Assembly: GCF_022815725.1 (NCBI RefSeq)
Contig: NZ_JALGRF010000007.1
Span: 62,001-126,000 of the forward strand
Direction of reading: 5' to 3'
Source of the DNA: Streptomyces sp. APSN-46.1
GTDB lineage: Bacteria; Actinomycetota; Actinomycetes; Streptomycetales; Streptomycetaceae
Length of the DNA: 64,000 nt
Below are positions 33,874 to 42,057 of the stretch, piece after piece. The translations under genes were made by a program, and so were the position numbers. The notes beneath the pieces are model-generated. The model saw only the letters and a program-made list of their open reading frames with translations. It had not been told where the DNA came from and did no database searches. Numbering within the stretch: position 1 is the first letter of the stretch; every line of letters starts with the position of its first letter.

Positions 33874-35352
33874 ATGGCCGACGACATCGAGGCCCGGCTG
33901 GCAGCCGGGCCCGAAACCGCCCCGCCCCCCGATGGCGGCGCCCGTCCCGACGACTATCTCGGGCGCCGTACGCTGCGCCGCGGCAGCGCCGGCTGGCTGC
34001 TGCTCACCGGCCTCGGCGTCGCGTACGTCGTCTCCGGCGACTTCTCCGGCTGGAACGTCGGCCTCGCCCAGGGCGGCTTCGGCGGCCTCGCCATCGCCAC
34101 CGTCCTGATGGGCGCGATGTACGCGTGCCTCGTCTTCTCCCTCGCGGAGCTGTCCGCGATCCTGCCCACGGCGGGCGGCGGCTACGGCTTCGCCCGCCGG
34201 GCGCTGGGCACCTGGGGCGGGTTCCTCACCGGCACCGCGATCCTCATCGAGTACATCCTGGCCCCCGCCGCGATCGCCATCTTCATCGGCGACTACGTCG
34301 AATCCCTGAACCTCTTCGGGCTCACCTCCGGCTGGCCCGTCTACCTCGCCTGCTTCGCGGTCTTCATCGGCATCCACCTCTGGGGCGTCGGCGAGGCCCT
34401 GCGCTTCTCCCTCGTCGTCACCGCCATCGCCGTGCTCGCGCTGATCGTCTTCGCGCTCGGCGCGTTCACCGAGTTCGACGCGGCCAACCTCGACAACATC
34501 CCCGTCGACACCACCGCCGCCGGATCGAACTCCTGGCTGCCGCTGGGCTTCCTCGGCATCTGGGCGGCCTTCCCGTTCGGGATGTGGTTCTTCCTCGGGG
34601 TCGAGGGCGTCCCGCTCGCGGCCGAGGAGGCCAAGGACCCGGTGCGCTCGATGCCGCGCGCCCTGTCGATCTCCATGGGCATCCTCGTCGTGCTGGCGCT
34701 GATCACCTTCCTGGCCTCGACCGGCGCCCGCGGCGCCGACGCCATCAAGGACGCCGGCAACCCGCTCGTCGTGGCGCTGGAGGGCAACCCCGGCCTGTCG
34801 TGGCTGAAGACCTTCGTCAACTACGCCGGTCTGGCCGGCCTGGTCGCCTCGTTCTTCTCCCTGATCTTCGCCGGCTCGCGCCAGCTGTTCGCCCTGTCCC
34901 GGGCGGGCTATCTGCCGCGCTTCCTGTCCCTGACCTCGAAGCGCAAGGCCCCGTACCTCGGCCTGCTGATACCCGGCGCGATCGGCTTCGCCCTCGCGGC
35001 GGCCACCGGGAACGGCCCGCGCATGCTCAACATCGCGGTGTTCGGCGCGACCATCTCGTACGCCCTGATGGCCCTGTCGCATATCGTGCTGCGCCACCGG
35101 GAGCCGGGGCTGGAGCGCCCGTACCGCACACCGGGCGGCATCGCCACGTCCTCGGTGGCCTTCGCCCTGGCCCTGTCGGCCCTGGTCGCCACCTTCCTGG
35201 TGGACAAGGACGCGGCATTCATCGCACTGGCCGTGTACGCCGTCGCCCTCGCCTACTTCGCGATCTACAGTCGGCACCACTTGGTGGCCTCGGCACCCGA
35301 AGAAGAATTCGCGGCCCTCGCCGAAGCCGAGGCGGAACTCTCCCGGGACTGA
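33874..35352 (+). CDS. APC-superfamily permease, ethanolamine type
   Basis: 492 aa with about 12 membrane helices between residues ~45 and 470. GIWAAFPFGMWFFLGVEGVP followed by LAAEEAKDPVRSMPRA is characteristic of the ethanolamine permease (Eat) subgroup. A consensus FAGSRQLFALSRAGYLPRF occurs in the later half. N- and C-termini are hydrophilic and acidic. It lies between the FadR-type regulator and the gamma-glutamyl hydrolase, on the same strand, and would import the amine that GlnA4 gamma-glutamylates. Confidence 0.85.
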   Translation: MADDIEARLAAGPETAPPPDGGARPDDYLGRRTLRRGSAGWLLLTGLGVAYVVSGDFSGWNVGLAQGGFGGLAIATVLMGAMYACLVFSLAELSAILPTAGGGYGFARRALGTWGGFLTGTAILIEYILAPAAIAIFIGDYVESLNLFGLTSGWPVYLACFAVFIGIHLWGVGEALRFSLVVTAIAVLALIVFALGAFTEFDAANLDNIPVDTTAAGSNSWLPLGFLGIWAAFPFGMWFFLGVEGVPLAAEEAKDPVRSMPRALSISMGILVVLALITFLASTGARGADAIKDAGNPLVVALEGNPGLSWLKTFVNYAGLAGLVASFFSLIFAGSRQLFALSRAGYLPRFLSLTSKRKAPYLGLLIPGAIGFALAAATGNGPRMLNIAVFGATISYALMALSHIVLRHREPGLERPYRTPGGIATSSVAFALALSALVATFLVDKDAAFIALAVYAVALAYFAIYSRHHLVASAPEEEFAALAEAEAELSRD

Positions 35353-35484
35353 AATCCTGTCCCCGCATGACCTTGCATGGTGTTGCATGACCTTGCGGCG
35401 CGCCGCGTGACGGCGCGCCGTACGCACGACCGTGCCCGGCCGTGCCCGACCCCTGTGTCTCGACCGTCCCTGGAGGTAGAAACC

Positions 35485-36186
35485 GTGCCCAGGCCGCTCA
35501 TCGGCATCTCCACCTACGTGGAGGAATCCACCCGCTACGGGGTGTGGGACCTTCCCGCTTCCCTGGTTCCGACCGGGTACTACGAACTCGTCCAGGCGGC
35601 GGGCGGTGCGGCCGTGCTGCTCCCGCCCGACGAACCCGCGAGGGCGGCGGAGGTGCTCAGCCGGGTGGACGGCCTGGTCATCGCGGGCGGACCGGACGTG
35701 GACCCGGTCCACTACGGCGCCGCCCGCGACCCCCGTACGGGGGATCCCGCGACGGTCCGCGACCACTGGGAGCTGGCCCTGATCAACGCCGCGCTGGAAT
35801 CCCGGATGCCGCTGCTGGGCATCTGCCGGGGCATGCAGGCGCTGAACGTGGCCCTGGGCGGCACGCTGCACCAGCACATCGACGGCCACGTAGAGACCCC
35901 GGGCATCACCTCCTGGCACCCGGTGCGCCCGGTCCCCGGCACCCGTTACGCGGCACTGGTCCCGGAGGAGGCGGACGTCCCCACGTACCACCACCAGGCG
36001 GTGGACCGCGTGGGCAGCGGCCTGGTCGTCTCGGCCCACGCCCTGGACGGCACGGTGGAGGCCATCGAACTCCCCGAACCGGACCGCTGGGTCCTGGGCG
36101 TCCAGTGGCACCCGGAACGCGACAAGGACACCCGCGTCATGTCCTCCCTGATCGAGGCCAGCAGCCTAACCCTCGCCCCCGTCTAA
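35485..36186 (+). CDS. Class-I glutamine-amidotransferase-like gamma-glutamyl hydrolase (peptidase C26)
   Basis: 233 aa. Nucleophilic Cys in LGICRGMQALNVALGG, His/Glu in GVQWHPERD, and YHHQAVDRVG, all typical of PuuD-like gamma-glutamyl-GABA hydrolases. By analogy it removes the gamma-glutamyl group after oxidation of the amine, returning glutamate. GTG start at 35485 with GGAGG upstream. A frame open further upstream is not supported. It completes the cluster of permease, ligase, ALDH and hydrolase. Confidence 0.85.
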   Translation: MPRPLIGISTYVEESTRYGVWDLPASLVPTGYYELVQAAGGAAVLLPPDEPARAAEVLSRVDGLVIAGGPDVDPVHYGAARDPRTGDPATVRDHWELALINAALESRMPLLGICRGMQALNVALGGTLHQHIDGHVETPGITSWHPVRPVPGTRYAALVPEEADVPTYHHQAVDRVGSGLVVSAHALDGTVEAIELPEPDRWVLGVQWHPERDKDTRVMSSLIEASSLTLAPV

Positions 36187-36237
36187 GCCGCGGCTAAGCC
36201 GCCTCCCGGCCACCTCGCCAACCCCGCCGGCCCTTTC

Positions 36238-36345
36238 CAGCCCCGCCGGCGTTTGAGGCGCGGGGGCCGGGGGCAGCGCCCAAATCCAGCCTCGCCGGCG
36301 TTTGAGGCGCGGGGGTCCGGGGGCAGCGCCCCCGCAACGGCGCCG
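36238..36345. repeat. Dispersed GC-rich hairpin repeat, copies 2 and 3 in tandem
   Basis: A shortened copy (36238-36281) and a full copy (36286-36345) of the element also found at 16481-16541. Each has the GCCGGCGTTTGAGGCGCGGGG core; the full copy has the GGGGGCAGCGCCCCC hairpin and CAACGGCGCCG end. The rest of the 36187-36450 gap is GC-rich with no gene. They lie between convergent genes (gamma-glutamyl hydrolase and LysR). Confidence 0.8.
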
Positions 36346-36450
36346 CACCCGGCCCCTCCCCCGGGCCGGGGCACCGGCGGGGCAGGGCGGCCCGCCGCTC
36401 GGGGTCCGGGGGCGCCCGCCCCCGGACCTCCCGCTAAACCCCCGGCGGGA

Positions 36451-37374
36451 TCACGCGGGGGCCCGGGTCAGCGACAGCAGATCCCGCGCCGGGCCACCCG
36501 GCCGCGCCCCCACCGGCCACACGGCCCGCAACTCCCGGTCCAGCGCCGCCGCAACCACCGGCACGGCCACCAGCCGCCGCGCCGCCAGCTCGTCCCCCAC
36601 CGCCAGCTCCGACAGCACGCACGGCCCCGCCCCGCTCAGCGCCGCCGACTTCACCGCGGTCGTCGACGCCAGCTCCAGCAGCGGCTCCGCCAGCCCCCCG
36701 CACCCCGCCAGCGCCGCGTCCAGCACCTGCCGCGTCCCCGAACCCCGCTCCCGCAGGATCAGCGGTGTCGCCGCCAGCTCCGCCGCCTCCACTCCCCGTG
36801 CCCGCCGGGCCCACGGGTGCCCCGGTGCCACCGCGACCACCAGCCGGTCCTGCGCGATCACCACCGAGTCCAGCCCCTCCGGCACGGAAAGCCCCTCCAC
36901 GAACCCGAGGTCCGCCTCGTGGGCCAGCACCCGCTGCGCGACCACGGCCGAGTTCCCGGCGTGCAGGGACACCGCCGTATCCGGCCGCTGCCCCCGCAGC
37001 GCGATCAGCCACCCCGGGAGCAGGTACTCCGCGATCGTCATACTGGCCGCCACCCGCAACCGCGAGTCCCGTCGCCCGCGGAGCGCCTGCGCCCCCGCGT
37101 CGAACGCCTCGGCCGCCTCCACCACCCGCCGGGCCCAGTCCGTGACCAGCGCCCCGTCCGCCGTCAGCGTCGATCCCCGCGGCGACCGGTCCACCAGCGC
37201 GACCCCCAGCCGGGTCTCCATCGCCCGGATCCGGCTGCTCGCGGCGGGCTGGGTGATGCCCATGCGCCGCGCGGCCCCGCTCAGGCTGCCGACCCGCGCC
37301 ACCGCCAGCAGCAACTCCAGCGCGCCCAGGTCCGGCACGCGGTGCGCCAGCGGAACCCACTCCTCATTGCCCAT
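36451..37374 (-). CDS. LysR-family regulator
   Basis: 307 aa. N-terminal HTH (LELLLAVARVGSLSGAARRM, TQPAASSRIRAMETRLG) and a periplasmic-binding-like effector domain (~105-300). The ATG is preceded six bases upstream by TAAACT with no ribosome site, so it seems leaderless. Divergent from a TDT-family transporter that it presumably controls. Confidence 0.85.
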   Translation of the reverse strand: MGNEEWVPLAHRVPDLGALELLLAVARVGSLSGAARRMGITQPAASSRIRAMETRLGVALVDRSPRGSTLTADGALVTDWARRVVEAAEAFDAGAQALRGRRDSRLRVAASMTIAEYLLPGWLIALRGQRPDTAVSLHAGNSAVVAQRVLAHEADLGFVEGLSVPEGLDSVVIAQDRLVVAVAPGHPWARRARGVEAAELAATPLILRERGSGTRQVLDAALAGCGGLAEPLLELASTTAVKSAALSGAGPCVLSELAVGDELAARRLVAVPVVAAALDRELRAVWPVGARPGGPARDLLSLTRAPA

Positions 37375-37387
37375 AAATCCAGTTTAT
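37373..37387. promoter_or_regulatory. LysR-type operator and -10 box over the regulator start
   Basis: ATAAA-n5-TTTAT forms a perfect 5-bp dyad that covers both the regulator's start codon region and its -10 box (TAAACT on the minus strand, 37381-37386). Binding here would shut off the regulator, the usual LysR negative autoregulation. Confidence 0.55.
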
Positions 37388-37444
37388 GCCCTCATATGAA
37401 GATGGCCTCTGCCGCCCCGCCCGCTCCGGCGAGACGCTGGCTCC

Positions 37445-38569
37445 ATGGCCACCACCCTCGTGCGACCCCGCACCGCCACCGACCCCGCGCCCCTGGCCCA
37501 CAAGGCCCCCGCGCTCCGGCACCTCGGCCCCAACTGGTACGCCTCCGTCATGGGCACGGCGATCGTCGCCAACGCCGGCGCGACCCTCCCGTACCAGCTG
37601 CCCGGACAGCGCGTGGCCTGCCAGCTCCTCTGGGCGCTGTCCGCCGCCGCCCTCGCCGTCCTGCTGACCGCCCGCGCCGGGCACTGGCTTCACCACCGCG
37701 ACCAGGCCCGCGCTCATCTCCTGGACCCCGCCGTCGCCCCCTTCTACGGCTGTCTGGCGATGGCGCTGCTGGCCGTCGGAGGCGGCACCCTCATCGTCGG
37801 CGAGGACCTGATCGGCACCGGGCCGGCCGTCGTCGCGGACGCGGTCCTCTTCACCGCCGGAACCGTGATCGGCCTGGTCATGGCCGTCGTCGTGCCCTAC
37901 CTGATGGTGGTCCGCCACAAGGTCGAGCCCCACCAGGCCACCCCCGTCTGGCTGCTCCCCCTGGTCGCCCCGATGGTCTCCGCAGCCGTGGGCCCGCTGC
38001 TCATACCCCACCTGCCCGAGGGCCAGGCCCGTGAGGCGCTGCTGCTCGCCTGCTACGCCATGTTCGGCATCAGCCTGCTGGCCACCCTGCTCATGCTGCC
38101 CCTGGTGTTCGGCCGGCTGATCATGAGCGGCCCGCTGCCCCTGGCCCTGACCCCCACCCTCTTCCTGGTCCTCGGCCCCCTCGGCCAGTCCACCACCGCC
38201 GTGAACCAGCTCGCGGACATGGCCCCCCGGTCGATCGGAGCCCCCTACGCCGGCGCGCTCGGCGCCTTCGCGGTCGTCTACGGGGTCCCCGTGATGGGCT
38301 TCGCCCTCCTGTGGCTGGCCCTGGCGGCGGCGATGCTGGTCCGGGCCGCCCGTAACGGCATGGGCTTCGCGATGACCTGGTGGGCCCTGACCTTCCCCGT
38401 CGGCACCTGCGTCACCGGCGCCGCCGGCCTGGCCCGCCACACCGGCCTGACCGCCTTCGCCTGGCTGGCCGCGGCCCTGTTCCTGGCCCTGCTCACCGCC
38501 TGGCTGCTCGCCGCCGCCCACACCCTCCGCGGCCTCGTCACCGGCCGCCTGCTCGCCGCCCCACGCTAG
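37445..38569 (+). CDS. TDT/SLAC1-family transporter (TehA-like)
   Basis: 374 aa with about ten membrane helices. The start of the membrane domain, LGPNWYASVMGTAIVANAG, and later FLVLGPLGQSTTAVNQLAD match the tellurite-resistance/dicarboxylate transporter family. Substrates in the family include C4-dicarboxylates, sulfite and anions. The divergent LysR gene is probably its regulator. Substrate unknown. Confidence 0.8.
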   Translation: MATTLVRPRTATDPAPLAHKAPALRHLGPNWYASVMGTAIVANAGATLPYQLPGQRVACQLLWALSAAALAVLLTARAGHWLHHRDQARAHLLDPAVAPFYGCLAMALLAVGGGTLIVGEDLIGTGPAVVADAVLFTAGTVIGLVMAVVVPYLMVVRHKVEPHQATPVWLLPLVAPMVSAAVGPLLIPHLPEGQAREALLLACYAMFGISLLATLLMLPLVFGRLIMSGPLPLALTPTLFLVLGPLGQSTTAVNQLADMAPRSIGAPYAGALGAFAVVYGVPVMGFALLWLALAAAMLVRAARNGMGFAMTWWALTFPVGTCVTGAAGLARHTGLTAFAWLAAALFLALLTAWLLAAAHTLRGLVTGRLLAAPR

Positions 38570-38632
38570 GGGTGTTTCCCGGATCTCCGCGGCGTCGCGA
38601 GCTCGGGCACGCACGCTCGCCGCGTCCCGGCG

Positions 38633-39373
38633 TCAGCCCGCAGCGCGCAAGGCGGCGGCCAGGACCGCGGGGGCCTCGGCCAGCGAGGGGCCGTACCAGG
38701 TCAGGTGCCGTCCGCTGACCAGCGCCGCCGGCAGGTCCGGAAAGGCCTCCGGCCCGTCCTCGGCCGTGAAGCGGTACGGCTCGTCCGGCAGCACCACCAG
38801 ATCGCATCCGGCGGCGGCCAGCTCCGCCACCGGGACCCGCGGATACCGCTCCGCGTGCCCGGCGTAGACGTTGCGCACCCCCAGTCGCGCCAGCAGGTCC
38901 CCGGCGAACGTGTCCCGGCCCAGGACCATCCACGGCCGCCGCCACACCGGGACGATCGCCCGGCGCTCCCCGGCGGGCTCGGCCCGGGCCCACGCCCGCT
39001 CGGCGTCGGTCAGCCACCCCGGCCGCGCCAGCCCCAACGCCCCCACCAGTACCCGGTCCAGCTCGCGCAGCGCCTGCGGCAGCTCGCGTACCTCGGTGAC
39101 CAGCACCTCCGCACCGGCAGCCCGCAGCGCCGCCAGGTCCGGGGCCCGGTTCTCCTCCTCGTTGGCGATCACCAGGTCGGGGCGCAGCGCGGCGATCGCC
39201 CGTACATCGGGGTTCTTCGTGCCCCCTATGCGCACGGCGTCCCCCAGGTCCGCGGGGTGCGTGCACCAGTCCGTGACCCCGACCAGCAGCCCGGGAGCGC
39301 TCACCGCCACCGCCTCGGTCAGCGAGGGCACCAGCGAGACGACCCGCTTCCGCTTCACCGCCCGGCGGCTCAC
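38633..39373 (-). CDS. Helical-backbone metal/cobalamin receptor-like protein without signal peptide
   Basis: About 246 aa. VVSLVPSLTEAVAV and the RIGGTKNPDVRAIAALRPDLVIA segment match the BtuF/FecB-like helical-backbone substrate-binding fold. No signal peptide or lipobox is present and no ABC transporter genes are adjacent, so it is likely cytoplasmic, as in other stand-alone actinobacterial members. GTG at 39373 overlaps the stop of the XRE-cupin gene (GTGA at 39370-39373); a second GTG at 39358 is possible. Ligand unknown. Confidence 0.7.
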   Translation of the reverse strand: MSRRAVKRKRVVSLVPSLTEAVAVSAPGLLVGVTDWCTHPADLGDAVRIGGTKNPDVRAIAALRPDLVIANEEENRAPDLAALRAAGAEVLVTEVRELPQALRELDRVLVGALGLARPGWLTDAERAWARAEPAGERRAIVPVWRRPWMVLGRDTFAGDLLARLGVRNVYAGHAERYPRVPVAELAAAGCDLVVLPDEPYRFTAEDGPEAFPDLPAALVSGRHLTWYGPSLAEAPAVLAAALRAAG

Positions 39374-39981
39374 TGCCCCGGCGACGGCGGCTCGGAGGTC
39401 GCGTGGATGTGCTCCCCGACCGCGACGACCAGGAACCGGGTGTCCTCGGTGACGGCCCGCCAGCGGTGCCGCACGCCTCCGGACAGGAACAGCGCGTCCC
39501 CGCACTCCAGCCGGAACGCCCGCCCCTCGGCCTCCACCTGGCACGCGCCCGAGACCACGTACATCAGCTCGTCGTTGCGGTGCTGGTACTCGCCGCCGGC
39601 GTCCTGGTCCCCGGTGAATTCCAACGCGTGCAGCTGGTGGTGCCCGCGTACGAGGGGACGTACGCCGGGGACGGGGGTGAGCCCGGATTCGTCACCGGCC
39701 CGTACGAGGTCCACCGTGCGCGCGGTGTCGGAGGCGGCCAGCAGTTCGACGGCCGTGGTCTCCAGCGCGTCCGCGACCCGCTCCAGGGAGCGCATGCTGG
39801 GCCGGGCCCGCTCGTTCTCTATCTGGCTGAGGAAAGGCACCGAGAGGCCGCTGCGCGCCGATACCGCGGCGAGCGTCAAGTGGAGCGCGCGGCGCCGTTT
39901 ACGCACGGCCACGCCCACCCGGAGCGGTTCCTTGGCGTCCTTGTCCCGTTCCTTGTCGTCTGCGCCGTCCCTGTCGTTCAT
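39370..39981 (-). CDS. XRE-family regulator with C-terminal cupin
   Basis: 203 aa. HTH_3 domain at ~22-78 (RKRRRALHLTLAAVSARSGL, FLSQIENERARPS), then a single cupin barrel (~115-195: NDELMYVVSG, LECGDALFLSGGVRHRWRA) that probably binds a small ligand. I chose the ATG at 39981 with GGGAGGG upstream. It is co-transcribed and overlapping with the metal-receptor-like gene, which is a likely target or partner. Confidence 0.8.
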   Translation of the reverse strand: MNDRDGADDKERDKDAKEPLRVGVAVRKRRRALHLTLAAVSARSGLSVPFLSQIENERARPSMRSLERVADALETTAVELLAASDTARTVDLVRAGDESGLTPVPGVRPLVRGHHQLHALEFTGDQDAGGEYQHRNDELMYVVSGACQVEAEGRAFRLECGDALFLSGGVRHRWRAVTEDTRFLVVAVGEHIHATSEPPSPGQ

Positions 39982-40121
39982 GTCGGGGCTGCCCTCCCCT
40001 TGTCCGTCGCACATCGGTCTGCTGTAAGCACCATACGCAGCAACCGCCTCCGGTTTCGCGCGCACGGCCTCCCCCGGCCGGAGTCAGCCGAACGCGCCGC
40101 GGCTGCGGCATCATCGTCACC

Positions 40122-41045
40122 GTGACGACACGACGCCTGATGCTCCTGGACACCGCCTCCCTCTACTTCCGTGCCTACTTCGGCGTGCCGGACTCCGTGA
40201 GGGCACCGGACGGCACCCCGGTGAACGCCGTGCGCGGGCTGCTCGACTTCATCGGGCGGCTGGTCCACGACCACCACCCGGACGATCTGGTGGCCTGCAT
40301 GGACGCCGACTGGCGCCCGCACTGGCGGGTGGAGCTGATCCCCTCGTACAAGGCCCACCGGGTCGCGGCCGAGACGGCGACCGGCCCCGATGTGGAGGAG
40401 GTCCCGGACACACTGGCCCCGCAGGTGCCGATCATCGAGGCGGCGCTGGACGCGTTCGGGATCGCCCGGGTCGGGGTCGCCGGATACGAGGCGGACGACG
40501 TGATCGGGACGCTGACCGCGCGGGCCACCGGCCCGGTGGACATCGTCACCGGCGACCGGGACCTCTACCAGCTGGTGGACGACGCCCGGCAGCGGCGCGT
40601 GCTGTACCCGCTCAAGGGCGTGGGCACGCTCCAGGTCACCGACGAGGCGTGGCTGCGCGAGAAGTACGGCGTCGACGGCCCCGGGTACGCGGACCTGGCG
40701 CTGCTGCGCGGGGACCCGAGCGACGGCCTGCCGGGCGTGCCCGGGATCGGCGAGAAGACGGCGGCCAAGCTCCTCGACGCGTACGGGAATCTGGCCGGAA
40801 TCATCGCCGCGATCGACGACCCGAGGTCCAAGCTGACTCCGGCCCAGCGCAAGCGGCTGCACGAATCGCGGCCGTATCTGGCGGTGGCCCCGAAGGTGGT
40901 CAAGGTCGCCTCGGACGTTCCGCTTCCGCGGTTCGACCCGGCCCTGCCGAAGGCTCCCGCCCAGCCGGATCTCGTGGAGGAGCTGGCCCGCCGCTGGGGT
41001 CTGAGTGGAGCGGTGTCGCGTCTGAGCAGCGCGCTGCTCCCCTGA
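40122..41045 (+). CDS. Stand-alone 5'-3' exonuclease (Pol I exonuclease domain)
   Basis: 307 aa. Metal-binding Asp residues appear in MLLDTASLYFRAYF, GYEADDVIGTL and VTGDRDLYQLVDD; the H3TH DNA-binding motif is SDGLPGVPGIGEKTAAKLL. There is no polymerase domain. Actinobacteria carry such ExoIX/FEN-like proteins besides Pol I; they trim flaps and 5' ends in replication and repair. GTG start, no clear ribosome site. Monocistronic, followed by an iron box. Confidence 0.85.
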   Translation: MTTRRLMLLDTASLYFRAYFGVPDSVRAPDGTPVNAVRGLLDFIGRLVHDHHPDDLVACMDADWRPHWRVELIPSYKAHRVAAETATGPDVEEVPDTLAPQVPIIEAALDAFGIARVGVAGYEADDVIGTLTARATGPVDIVTGDRDLYQLVDDARQRRVLYPLKGVGTLQVTDEAWLREKYGVDGPGYADLALLRGDPSDGLPGVPGIGEKTAAKLLDAYGNLAGIIAAIDDPRSKLTPAQRKRLHESRPYLAVAPKVVKVASDVPLPRFDPALPKAPAQPDLVEELARRWGLSGAVSRLSSALLP

Positions 41046-41052
41046 GGTGCTA

Positions 41053-41070
41053 ACTTAGGTAATCCTAAGT
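41053..41070. promoter_or_regulatory. Iron box (DmdR1/IdeR operator)
   Basis: A perfect dyad ACTTAGG-TAAT-CCTAAGT, embedded in TAACTTAGG...CCTAAGTTTA, closely follows the DtxR/IdeR consensus. It lies 23 bp before the siderophore-interacting protein start, where repressor would block transcription when iron is plentiful. Confidence 0.85.
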
Positions 41071-41093
41071 TTAACTGGAGTCAGGGAGACGCC

Positions 41094-41933
41094 GTGGCAG
41101 AAGGACGCGCCCGCAAGGTCGGCACCGCCGTCGTCGTACGCACCGAGCGGCTGACACCGCACATGGTGCGGCTGGTGCTGGGGGGAGCCGGGCTGGCCGA
41201 GTTCGGCGCGGGGGAGTTCACCGACCACTACATCAAGATCCTCTTCGCGCCGGAGGGCGTCACCTACCCCTCCCCCTGGGACCTGGACGCGATCCGCTCC
41301 TCCCACCCCCGCGAGCAGTGGCCGCGCCAGCGCGCGTACACCGTCCGCAGCTGGGACCCGGCGCACCTGGAGATGACCCTGGACTTCGTCGTCCACGGCG
41401 ACGAGGGCCTCGCCGGCCCCTGGGCTGCCCGCGTCCAGCCCGGCGAGGAGGTCCGCTTCCTCGGCCCCGGCGGCGCGTACGCCCCGGACCCCGCCGCCGG
41501 CTGGTACCTCCTGGCGGGCGACGAGAGCGCCCTGCCCGCGATCGGCGCCGCGCTGGAGCGGATGCCGGTCGGCGCGCGAGTGCACGCCTTCGTGGAGATC
41601 GACGGCCCGGACGACGAGCAGAAGATCGCCACCCCGGACGGGGTCGTCCCGATCTGGCTGCACCGCGGCGGCCGCCCCATCGGCGAGGCCCTGGTGGAGG
41701 CGATCACCTCGCTGGAGTTCCCCTCCGCCGACGTCCACGCCTTCGTCCACGGCGAGGCGGGCTTCGTCAAGGACCTCCGCCGCCACCTGCGCCTGGAGCG
41801 CGGCATCCCGCGCGAGCGGCTGTCGATCTCGGGCTACTGGCGGCTGGGCGAGACGGACGAGGGCTGGCGCGCGATCAAGCGCGACTGGAACGCCGAGGTC
41901 GAGGCCGCCGAACAGGAACTCCCGGCGGTCTGA
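41094..41933 (+). CDS. Siderophore-interacting protein (FAD-dependent ferric-siderophore reductase)
   Basis: 279 aa. The FAD-binding motif RQRAYTVRSWD and GPWAARVQPGEEVRFLGPGG are typical of the SIP/ViuB family; a C-terminal NAD(P)H domain ends in ISGYWRLGETDEGWRAIKRDW. The enzyme reduces ferric siderophores in the cytoplasm to release iron. GTG start. Regulation by iron is supported by the operator just upstream. Confidence 0.9.
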   Translation: MAEGRARKVGTAVVVRTERLTPHMVRLVLGGAGLAEFGAGEFTDHYIKILFAPEGVTYPSPWDLDAIRSSHPREQWPRQRAYTVRSWDPAHLEMTLDFVVHGDEGLAGPWAARVQPGEEVRFLGPGGAYAPDPAAGWYLLAGDESALPAIGAALERMPVGARVHAFVEIDGPDDEQKIATPDGVVPIWLHRGGRPIGEALVEAITSLEFPSADVHAFVHGEAGFVKDLRRHLRLERGIPRERLSISGYWRLGETDEGWRAIKRDWNAEVEAAEQELPAV

Positions 41934-41939
41934 CGCCGA

Positions 41940-42035
41940 CGGCCCTCAGGGCGGCCCCGAAGGGCGGCCCTGAAGCGGCCCTGGCGGCCCTCGTCGCCCT
42001 GAAGGGCGGCCTCCGCCCCGAAGGGCGGCCTCACC
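41940..42035. repeat. Imperfect GAAGGGCGGCC-type repeats
   Basis: Several degenerate copies of an AGGGCGGCC(CT) unit in both orientations fill the gap between the siderophore-interacting protein and the beta-lactamase-fold gene. They could fold into multiple hairpins and act as a terminator. Confidence 0.6.
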
Positions 42036-42057
42036 CGTGCGGCGGGACAATGACCGC

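Noticed and set aside
36187..36450. Possible small genes in the repeat-rich gap
   Set aside because: Frames here are created by the GC-rich dispersed repeats and show no family match or ribosome site.
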